A stretch of 5,095 nucleotides of DNA, from assembly GCA_022567365.1 (NCBI GenBank), contig JADFHG010000304.1, forward strand, positions 1 through 5,095, in the 5' to 3' direction. The DNA comes from Planctomycetota bacterium (GTDB taxonomy: Bacteria > Planctomycetota > Phycisphaerae > UBA1845). The notes under the pieces were generated by a model that saw only the letters and a list, made by a program, of their open reading frames with translations, was not told the DNA's origin and ran no database searches. The position numbers and the translations under genes were made by a program. Positions 1 through 4,807 of the stretch are shown one piece after another (within the stretch, counting starts at the first letter, position 1; each line of letters starts with the position of its first letter).

Positions 1-15
1 TTCATGTGAGTTTCG

Positions 16-45
16 TTGCAATTGTGCGCAGCGCGGGTATATTAT
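16..45 (+). promoter_or_regulatory. Candidate sigma-70-type promoter, rightward
   Basis: TTGCAA at 16-21 is followed after 16 bases by TATATT (38-43), or after 18 bases by TATTAT (40-45). Both -10 readings are near consensus and stand out in an otherwise GC-rich stretch. Transcription would start near 50 and run toward the 3' end of the DUF3800 gene. No gene with that orientation follows, so the promoter would drive either a short RNA ended by the hairpin at 91-139 or an antisense transcript. Motif match only. Confidence 0.35.
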
Positions 46-50
46 CATTG

Positions 51-141
51 GCAGGCGTGCGTGGGACTTACTCCAGGTCGTCTTACAGACGGCAGCCCGA
101 TTCGGGTGGGATCCTGGAGCCCGGGGCCTGCTATTTTTTCT
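51..141 (+). ncRNA. Candidate small RNA of about 90 nt
   Basis: This is the interval between the expected start from the promoter at 16-45 and the T-run at 134-139. It has no ATG-initiated frame of its own. It contains a 5' hairpin (77-83 pairing with 87-93, one G-T pair, loop TAC) and a 3' terminator-like hairpin (91-132); the two share bases 91-93. The last bases overlap the stop codon region of the DUF3800 gene on the other strand, so the RNA would be complementary to the extreme 3' end of that mRNA. I recognise no known RNA family. Alternatively the hairpin is simply the terminator of an upstream plus-strand gene outside the window. Confidence 0.25.
91..139 (+). terminator. Intrinsic-terminator-like hairpin with T-run
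   Basis: GGCAGCCC (91-98) pairs with GGGCCTGCT (124-132), with one bulged C at 127 and one G-T end pair. Inside the loop, CGGGT (103-107) can pair with GCCCG (119-123), extending the hairpin. A single A and then six T (134-139) follow directly. The T-run lies on the plus-strand side only, so the element would stop rightward transcription. It does not look like an efficient terminator for the leftward DUF3800 transcript. Confidence 0.45.
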
Positions 142-925
142 TGTCCGCCTCGACCAACCACTCTGCGATGGCGGAATCATCACTCCGCAACACGACCGTA
201 TCACGAGGCCAGAATTTTAGGCCGTATCCCAAGGCTCGTCGCTCGTGTCGGTAAAGGCATGGGCAAAGCATTTTCGCATATCGAGGCTCAGTGAACCCGA
301 GCCTCTCTTCAACGGCTGCAAAATGGCTGGACGCGACGGCATCGGCTATTTGCAGCCCGGCGCGTTCGTCGTGGTTGATCGCGACAATCTGGTCGGGATT
401 GATCACGTCCCAATCGACCGTTACGCCCAAGACACCCGTGTTGTTCTTGAGGTAGCGAAGATAGACACGAAGATCATCATATGACATCGCCGCACGGTTG
501 GAGAACACGACCTTTGCCGTCCCGTCCCCTGGATCATTCTTGCGAATCGCGTCGCGGCAGTACCACGAAACACGTTCGAGCAAGTACCGCGTCGTGTACC
601 GGTAGAGTTGGTGGCGTGGTGCGAACTTCTCCGGCTCTTGGATCGAGGGCTTATGCACCAGTACGGACACGATGCGGATGTTCGATTTGGCGATGGCGTC
701 AACGTAGGGGACACGGTGCTCGTGTTTGAGGTTGCGAAAATGCAAAGGCGTTCGATGCGTGCGATTCAGCAAGTCACGCACCGATCTCACAATGTGGGCT
801 GTCTCGGCGTCCTTCGGAAACCGGGTGATCACCGCGGACAGCACGAACCACTTGGAGCTACCCGACGTGAACTTGAACCCTTCATCTCCGGACTCATCAA
901 TGTAAACGACAAAGCTAACTGGCAT
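131..925 (-). CDS. DUF3800 domain protein
   Basis: This 264-residue protein matches my recollection of the DUF3800 family. Seen in the sequence: an N-terminal strand carrying YIDESGDEGF (residues 8-17) with acidic D10, E11 and D14; a central basic and aromatic region; the segment INHDERAGLQIADAVASSHF, with D195 in the LQIAD motif; and a short C-terminal tail ending in three lysines. Both the YxDESGD and LQxAD signatures are typical of the family, and the length is usual. The spaced acidic residues suggest a metal-binding, RNase H-like or nuclease-like active site, but no function has been established that I can cite. No signal peptide or membrane segment is visible, so it should be cytosolic. 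The ATG at 923-925 lacks a good Shine-Dalgarno sequence. It lies 293 bp downstream of the feo cluster on the same strand and probably has its own promoter. Family call is firm, function open. Confidence 0.85.
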   Translation of the reverse strand: MPVSFVVYIDESGDEGFKFTSGSSKWFVLSAVITRFPKDAETAHIVRSVRDLLNRTHRTPLHFRNLKHEHRVPYVDAIAKSNIRIVSVLVHKPSIQEPEKFAPRHQLYRYTTRYLLERVSWYCRDAIRKNDPGDGTAKVVFSNRAAMSYDDLRVYLRYLKNNTGVLGVTVDWDVINPDQIVAINHDERAGLQIADAVASSHFAAVEERLGFTEPRYAKMLCPCLYRHERRALGYGLKFWPRDTVVLRSDDSAIAEWLVEADKKK

Positions 926-1218
926 CGGCGACGTCTCTGAGATATTTGGGATTGTACGTTATGCCCATGGCATACCCCGAAACGCCCGTTGCCGCAATTC
1001 GACAGCACAAACGGAGTTGATCCAATGGCACGAGCATACCGACCGACCTGGGCACAAAGGAGGGGTCGCTCGCCGTCTTGAGGCAAAGGCCCAGCGATCC
1101 GCGGTGAAGCGGCTGCGGGGAGTGCGCCCGTCGCGTGAGGATTAAGACGAAGGCGAATTCGACCGTTTCGCTGCGTGCGCTCGCCCGTCGTATCGTTCGG
1201 CAAGAACGGCTATGCGGC
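926..1218. other. Intergenic gap without a convincing gene
   Basis: No frame here has family-like composition; the open frames are arginine- and proline-rich products of high GC. Apart from the promoter and palindrome at 951-974, the only local structure I find is a small hairpin at 1194-1208 (CGTTC-GGCAA-GAACG), 10 nt after the stop codon of the cysteine-rich gene. It has no T-run on the minus strand, so it is at best a weak end for the feo transcript. The 9-mer CGCCCGTCG occurs twice (near 1126 and 1182), which is probably chance. Confidence 0.6.
951..974 (-). promoter_or_regulatory. Candidate -10 box and palindromic operator upstream of the DUF3800 gene
   Basis: On the minus strand TACAAT (956 to 951) is a good -10 hexamer, which would place the transcript start near 944, some 19 nt before the ATG at 925. 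Immediately upstream, 960-974 is a perfect palindrome, TATGCC-CAT-GGCATA (6-3-6), which sits in the -35/-10 spacer. No good -35 hexamer is found at the expected distance; the sequence there is CGGGGT or nearby. A weak promoter with a palindrome in the spacer fits control by a DNA-binding regulator, but no binding family is recognised. Confidence 0.3.
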
Positions 1219-1422
1219 TCATTTGTGGGGCGTCTTCGGATCGGATAGTATGGGCAGTTCGATCCCGTCGGTCTGGGGACGGCGCGCGGTCGGCTTTGCG
1301 CTGCAGGATGACTTGCCGCAGCCGCACCCGCCCCGACCGGCGATTCCTACCCACAGACGGCGCGCGACGTACAGCACCGCAAGTAGGACGACAACCGCGA
1401 CAATGATATTCTGAAACGTCAT
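1219..1422 (-). CDS. FeoB-associated Cys-rich membrane protein
   Basis: This is a 67-residue protein that starts at the ATG at 1420-1422, 10 bases after the feoB stop codon. A TTG two codons upstream is possible but less likely. It has one hydrophobic helix at about residues 5-20 (IIVAVVVLLAVLYVA), then basic residues RR and a glycine- and cysteine-rich stretch with C33, C35 and C40 (CGCGKSSC). The remaining tail of about 25 residues is polar and proline-containing. This architecture, together with the position directly after feoB, fits the FeoB-associated Cys-rich membrane protein family (Pfam family FeoB_associated, as I recall it). Such peptides are sometimes loosely called FeoC, although they differ from the winged-helix FeoC of enterobacteria. 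The positive residues after the helix predict a cytoplasmic cysteine tail (positive-inside rule), which could contact the FeoB G domain or bind metal; that role is inference. No Shine-Dalgarno sequence is visible, so translational coupling to feoB is likely. Confidence 0.82.
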   Translation of the reverse strand: MTFQNIIVAVVVLLAVLYVARRLWVGIAGRGGCGCGKSSCSAKPTARRPQTDGIELPILSDPKTPHK

Positions 1423-1432
1423 GAGCAAATCG

Positions 1433-3907
1433 CTACACGAACCGAACAGCCACTTGATAGGTCACCAACGCGCCGACGTAGGCGAGGCCCGTCATCCAAA
1501 CAAACGTAAAGATCGGCCAGCGCCACGAGTTCGTCTCCCGGCGCATGATCGCCAGCGTCGAGACGCACTGGCAACACAGCGCGAAGAACACCATGATCGA
1601 CAGGGCCACGGCTGCGTCAAAGACCTTGCGCCCGTCCGGCCAAGTCGCGTTTTGCAGTTTGGTGCGAAGGGCGGCGGACTGCTCATCGGACACGTCGCTG
1701 AGATTATAGATCGTACCGAGCGTGGCGATGACCACCTCGCGTGCCGGGAATGACGCGATCGCAGCCATCCCCACCCGCCAGTCCCATCCGAGGGGTCTCA
1801 CCGCCGGTTCGATGAACCGGCCCATTCGTCCCAAGTAACTATTGCGAAGGTAGACCCCGGACTCGATTCCGCCGATCTCGCTCAACCGGTCGTTGTAGTT
1901 CGCATTGGCTTCGAAGAGGCTGCGCGCGGCGATTCCGGCGGACCCGGCCAAACGTACGATCCGTTCAATCTCGATATCGGCGCTATGGCGAAGCGTCTGC
2001 CACTCCGTCGAACCCGGCTCGAGTGCGTCCGATTCCAACTCGACCGCAAACGAAGCCTCGACGGTCTCGATGTCTCGAAGGGCACCGGCGACTGCTGCAC
2101 GTTCGGGGAGTTCTTCGGCCGTCAGGTCCGGGTCGAGGGTCGTCGCGATGTGGAGAAGATCCGTCGAGTGGGCGGAAGCGGCTTCCGATCGCAGGGCGTC
2201 ATGCGCTTGGGCGATCGACGCCGGGCGCGGATAGTATCCCAGCGCCCAGACGACGATGGCGACCGCGAAGATGATCGTTCCTGCCTGTACGCAGAACTCG
2301 CGACCCTGTTCGTACATCCGGTACAAGACGGTCTTGGGCGAGGGCCAGTGATAGGTCGGAAGCTCCATGAGAAAGGGAGACGTCTCACCCTTTAACAGGG
2401 TGTGTTTCAAGATCCACGCCACGACGATCGCGACGACGATGCCGAGTGCGTACATCGCCAAGAGAACCATCGCTTGAAGTCCGACAACGCCGCCCAATAG
2501 CGGCTTGGCGGGGACGAACGCGCCGATCATCAACATGTAGACCGGCAGCCGTGCACTGCAGCTCATGACCGGTGCGAGGAGAATCGTCAGCAGGCGGTCG
2601 TTGCGCCCCTCGATCGTTCGTGCGGCCATGATCCCGGGCACGGCGCAGGCAAACGACGACAACAAAGGTATGACGGCCTTGCCGTTCAGCCCGATCGCCC
2701 GCATGTAGCGGTCCATGAGCAATGCCGCGCGGGACATGTACCCGCAGTCCTCCAGGATCGCGATGAACATGAAGAGGATCAGTATTTGCGGGAGGAACAC
2801 CAGGATACCGCCCACGCCCGCGATCGCGCCGTCGACCAGCAAACTCCGAAGCGGGCCGGCGGGAATCGCGGCTGCAATCAAGGCCCCCAGTCCGCCGAAT
2901 GCGGTTTCGATCAGGTTCATCAGCGGTCCGGCCCAGGTGTAGACGGACTGAAAGACGATCCCGAGCAGCACGAGAAACACGAGTAGCCCCGTTACCCGAT
3001 GCGTGAGGAAACGGTCGGCGGTTTCGGTCCGCGAGCGCGTAAGGGTTCGCGTTCGCGTGACGACCTTGGCCACCACCTCGGAGCTCCAGGCGTATCGTAC
3101 GCGGCCCTCGATCTCGGCGATGGTCTCATCCGCCGCTTCGATTTTTCCGCGCCGTTCGGCGAGCTCATCGGCGACCGCGGGGCCGCACCTTTCGACCAGC
3201 CTGCGTTCGCAGTTTCCACCCGGATACAACAAGGCCTGCATCGCCGTCACGCGACGGACGCCGGTGCCGGAACCGTCCAACATGGACGCAATCGATGACT
3301 CCAGGCCGTCCAACTGCTCGCGCACGTGTGGCGGGAACTCGGTGCGGTGATCCGGCGGGCCGCTCTTCGACGCCTGTGATATGGCGCGAATCAAGTCGTC
3401 GATTCCGGTTGACCGCGTCGCGACGATGGGCAATACGGGGACCGTCAGCGCCTTGGCGAGCGCCCCGACGTCAATCTCGATACCCGCGTTCGCCGCGAGG
3501 TCCACCATGTTCAGGGCGACCACGACCGGAACTTCGAGCTCGAGAACTTGCCCTACAAGAAAGAGATTCCGGCGCAGATGTGTCGCGTCCACCACCACCA
3601 CGACCGCGTCGGGGCGGCGCGTACCGCGCGATTCGCCAAGAAGTACGTCGAGCGCGACCGCTTCGTCCTCCGAGCCGGCGGCCAGACTGTACATGCCCGG
3701 AAGGTCGATCAGCTCGATCGGACGCGCGGCTTCGACGTGTCGCAATCGCCCCGTCCGTTTTTCGACCGTCACTCCGGGGTAGTTGGCCACATGCTGACGG
3801 AAACCGGTCAGCGCGTTGAATACCGTGGACTTGCCCGTGTTCGGGTTTCCGACGATGGCGACCGTAAACGGTCGCTCGATCACGTGCGTCTCGACTGAGG
3901 CGGTCAT
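1433..3907 (-). CDS. feoB: Ferrous iron transport protein B, GTPase-permease
   Basis: FeoB imports Fe(II) across the inner membrane, with a cytosolic G domain fused to a permease. The G motifs are all present: G1 GNPNTGKST (residues 20-28), G2 around T47 in NYPGVTVEKRTG, G3 DLPG (68-71), G4 NMVD (133-136) and G5 ATRSTG (163-168). A charged helical linker of the GDI type follows to about 300. Membrane segments begin near 306. GVGGILVFLPQ (364-374) leads into the first gate motif SSFACAVPG with C421, and the second motif MSCSARLPVY contains C450. Residues 560-688 form a long hydrophilic, acidic insertion before NSYLGRMGRFIEP (from 689). The last helices carry CCQC (C778, C779, C781). At 824 residues it is longer than E. 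coli FeoB (773). A stop codon at 3914-3916, two codons upstream of the ATG, fixes the start, and no Shine-Dalgarno sequence is evident. It lies between feoA and the Cys-rich partner gene. Confidence 0.98.
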   Translation of the reverse strand: MTASVETHVIERPFTVAIVGNPNTGKSTVFNALTGFRQHVANYPGVTVEKRTGRLRHVEAARPIELIDLPGMYSLAAGSEDEAVALDVLLGESRGTRRPDAVVVVVDATHLRRNLFLVGQVLELEVPVVVALNMVDLAANAGIEIDVGALAKALTVPVLPIVATRSTGIDDLIRAISQASKSGPPDHRTEFPPHVREQLDGLESSIASMLDGSGTGVRRVTAMQALLYPGGNCERRLVERCGPAVADELAERRGKIEAADETIAEIEGRVRYAWSSEVVAKVVTRTRTLTRSRTETADRFLTHRVTGLLVFLVLLGIVFQSVYTWAGPLMNLIETAFGGLGALIAAAIPAGPLRSLLVDGAIAGVGGILVFLPQILILFMFIAILEDCGYMSRAALLMDRYMRAIGLNGKAVIPLLSSFACAVPGIMAARTIEGRNDRLLTILLAPVMSCSARLPVYMLMIGAFVPAKPLLGGVVGLQAMVLLAMYALGIVVAIVVAWILKHTLLKGETSPFLMELPTYHWPSPKTVLYRMYEQGREFCVQAGTIIFAVAIVVWALGYYPRPASIAQAHDALRSEAASAHSTDLLHIATTLDPDLTAEELPERAAVAGALRDIETVEASFAVELESDALEPGSTEWQTLRHSADIEIERIVRLAGSAGIAARSLFEANANYNDRLSEIGGIESGVYLRNSYLGRMGRFIEPAVRPLGWDWRVGMAAIASFPAREVVIATLGTIYNLSDVSDEQSAALRTKLQNATWPDGRKVFDAAVALSIMVFFALCCQCVSTLAIMRRETNSWRWPIFTFVWMTGLAYVGALVTYQVAVRFV

Positions 3908-3963
3908 TGCGATTCACGGTTCCGCGCACGGAAAGTCGGTCCGGCAACCTGGGGAGGGATGGC

Positions 3964-4014
3964 GACGGCGGGCGTGCGGAATGATCCGAAGAAGTGCGGG
4001 ATTCCGGCGCCGTC
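3964..4014 (-). promoter_or_regulatory. Large hairpin upstream of feoB
   Basis: GACGGCG (3964-3970) pairs with CGCCGTC (4008-4014). After an asymmetric internal loop of six bases against one, CGGAAT (3977-3982) pairs with ATTCCG (4001-4006). A further CCG/CGG pairing is possible in the apical loop. That gives at least 13 perfect pairs within 51 nt, ending 56 nt before the feoB start. No T-run follows on the minus strand, so it is not a classical terminator. It could stabilise the feoB mRNA 5' end after processing or bind a protein. The pairing is seen directly; the function is inference. Confidence 0.4.
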
Positions 4015-4053
4015 TAGTTTGCCATCAACCTTCATTGTGCGGGTTACGAAAGA

Positions 4054-4069
4054 CGCCCTTGGGAGGGCG
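4054..4069 (-). terminator. Possible weak terminator or attenuator hairpin after feoA
   Basis: The 6-4-6 hairpin CGCCCT-TGGG-AGGGCG is followed on the minus strand by TCTTTCGT, a poor U-tract. It begins about 100 nt after the feoA stop codon. A GC-rich compact stem with a short pyrimidine-rich tail could cause partial termination, making feoA mRNA more abundant than feoB mRNA. The adjoining GAACCTCC/GGAGGTTC stem shares base 4069, so the two stems may compete at their boundary. Weak as a terminator because of the broken T-run. Confidence 0.25.
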
Positions 4070-4167
4070 AACCTCCTGGTGAGCCTTCCGTCGTGACGGG
4101 AGGTTCCAAATCGGCTCGGCGCCGGCCAGCCGGTTGTACCGGAGCCGCGCCTTCATGATGACGCACA

Positions 4168-4389
4168 CTAGTCGAGAGAAAGCTCTATGTTGTCCTGGTG
4201 CCCCGCACCAAGCCCGAGGAACGCCGAGTCGATTCGCACGATGCACGGGTTTCCGGGGTGAAGCATCTCCAACTCGGCACCGCGCACAAACCCGAGATCG
4301 GCCAGACGCTTCGCGGACGCGTCATTCGACCGCACGGCCGAAATCCGACCAACATCACCAGTCCGCAGGCTCGGCAGATTCGCGCTCAT
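4168..4389 (-). CDS. feoA: Ferrous iron transport protein A
   Basis: FeoA is the small cytosolic SH3-like partner of FeoB, needed for full Fe(II) uptake, probably through contact with the permease. The 73-residue length is typical. The family pattern is clear: LPSLRTGDVGRISAV (5-19), the conserved RLADLGFVRGAELEML (28-43), then P48, the strand IVRIDSAFLGLG (50-61) and the terminal NIELSLD. In place of the more usual LA or RR-type residues after the GLG segment it has AGHQD, a slight departure. The ATG at 4387-4389 is preceded by AGGAG nine bases upstream, the best ribosome binding site in the window. It is the first gene of the minus-strand feo cluster, but it is separated from feoB by 260 nt and from its likely promoter by about 350 nt. 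No truncation is seen. Confidence 0.93.
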   Translation of the reverse strand: MSANLPSLRTGDVGRISAVRSNDASAKRLADLGFVRGAELEMLHPGNPCIVRIDSAFLGLGAGHQDNIELSLD

Positions 4390-4398
4390 ATTCGATAT

Positions 4399-4403
4399 CT
4401 CCT
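4399..4403 (-). promoter_or_regulatory. Ribosome binding site of feoA
   Basis: AGGAG on the minus strand, within TTAGGAGATATC, lies nine bases before the feoA ATG. It confirms that start. The other genes in this window lack a comparable site, so feoA probably has the strongest independent translation initiation here. Confidence 0.7.
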
Positions 4404-4425
4404 AATTCACGTCGAAACACTTGCC

Positions 4426-4459
4426 GGGTGGTTCGCCATTCCATCGCCCACCGCGAACC
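4426..4459 (-). promoter_or_regulatory. Overlapping alternative stems in the feoA leader
   Basis: Two perfect pairings use overlapping bases: GGGTGG (4426-4431) with CCCACC (4447-4452), and GGTTCGC (4430-4436) with GCGAACC (4453-4459). Bases 4430-4431 belong to both, so both full stems cannot form together. The order is that of an H-type pseudoknot, but with no connecting loop bases at two junctions, so alternative folds are more plausible. The site ends 37 bases before the feoA ATG and 23 bases before its ribosome binding site. The longer stem could equally be a DNA operator (7-16-7). Pairing is seen; a switching role is inference. Confidence 0.35.
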
Positions 4460-4561
4460 GCACATGCCTTCAACGCCGGAACGACGACGGCTGGCAGGCA
4501 TCAATCATCCAAACAGCCTCGAGCGATCATGCCGAATCGCCGTCTCCTCTGTGGGCCCAAT

Positions 4562-4576
4562 TGAGACTGTGTCTCT
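4562..4576 (-). promoter_or_regulatory. Second, weaker Fur-like site
   Basis: TGAGACT-G-TGTCTCT is a 7-1-7 arrangement with five of seven positions symmetric (core GAGAC-TGT-GTCTC). It begins inside the 10-mer AATTGAGACT (4559-4568), which recurs exactly at the left half of the perfect Fur-like box (4788-4797). It lies within the presumed feoA leader, about 175 bp before the start codon. It may be an auxiliary Fur site or a chance partial copy. Confidence 0.3.
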
Positions 4577-4742
4577 CGATCGAACCGTCCAACAATCGAA
4601 ATCGCGGCAGAGGCAGTTCGTTTCGCACCCGAGCCGGATCGAATCGGCATCTGTTTCCGTAGCAAAAAACGGGCCAAACAGAGCCAAGAACCGGGGTCTG
4701 CTCGGTCTTTCGTTGTATCGGCCGATTGTTGTCGCGGCATGG

Positions 4743-4772
4743 AGTATACACGGTAGCCATGCCCCTTAGCAA
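4743..4772 (-). promoter_or_regulatory. Promoter of the feo operon
   Basis: On the minus strand TTGCTA (4772 to 4767) and TATACT (4748 to 4743) are separated by 18 bases. Both hexamers are close to the sigma-70 consensus, and this is the best leftward promoter I find upstream of feoA. A start near 4736 would give a leader of about 347 nt before feoA. The Fur-like box lies 16 bases upstream of the -35, at about -53 to -71. That is not the usual place for simple Fur repression, so either looping or additional sites act, or another promoter is used. Confidence 0.5.
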
Positions 4773-4788
4773 CTCCCACGGACACAAA

Positions 4789-4807
4789 ATTGAGACTTAT
4801 TCTCAAT
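4789..4807. promoter_or_regulatory. Fur box (iron-responsive operator)
   Basis: The 19-bp ATTGAGACTTATTCTCAAT is a perfect 7-5-7 inverted repeat. Read on the minus strand as 7-1-7 it is TGAGAAT-A-AGTCTCA, close to the Fur consensus TGATAAT-G-ATTATCA. It stands out as AT-rich in GC-rich surroundings and lies upstream of a feo operon, the classical Fur target. Fur with bound Fe(II) would be expected to limit feo transcription when iron is plentiful. Identification rests on motif and context. Confidence 0.65.

Larger units (their letters stand above)
3908..4167 (-). other. Structured 260-nt spacer between feoA and feoB
   Basis: No gene is supported here; the one open frame (4025-4246) overlaps feoA in another frame and shows no family signature. 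The spacer is dense in inverted repeats. From feoA to feoB they are: CGGCT/AGCCG (4112-4116 with 4143-4147) enclosing CCGG-TTGTA-CCGG (4130-4142); GAACCTCC/GGAGGTTC (4069-4076 with 4099-4106); CGCCCT-TGGG-AGGGCG (4054-4069); the large hairpin at 3964-4014; and TTCCG-CGCA-CGGAA (3920-3933) just upstream of the feoB start. feoA and feoB are usually close or overlapping, so a long structured gap is unusual. It may be an attenuator, an RNA-processing site or an inserted repeat. Confidence 0.5.

Noticed and set aside
60..130. Possible tRNA, because of the CCCGATTCGGG and paired segments
   Set aside because: No acceptor stem, D-arm or canonical T-loop can be placed on either strand; the pairings fit a terminator-like hairpin.
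915..968. 17-residue minus-strand upstream frame (ATG 966-968, stop 915-917) overlapping the DUF3800 start
   Set aside because: It contains the proposed -10 box, has no ribosome binding site, and such short frames are common by chance.
829..1203. Minus-strand open frame of 124 codons between the Cys-rich gene and the DUF3800 gene
   Set aside because: It overlaps the well-supported DUF3800 gene start and has Arg/Pro-rich composition typical of non-coding GC-rich DNA.
1194..1208. Hairpin CGTTC-GGCAA-GAACG as the operon terminator
   Set aside because: Only five pairs and no T-run on the minus strand; kept as a note in the gap entry.
3295..3819. Plus-strand open frame of 174 codons opposite feoB
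   Set aside because: It is a mirror of the strongly supported FeoB G-domain coding sequence, with arginine-rich composition.
4025..4246. Minus-strand open frame of 73 codons spanning the feoA end and the feoA-feoB spacer
   Set aside because: It overlaps feoA in another frame, has basic low-complexity composition and no ribosome binding site; the inverted repeats explain the spacer better.
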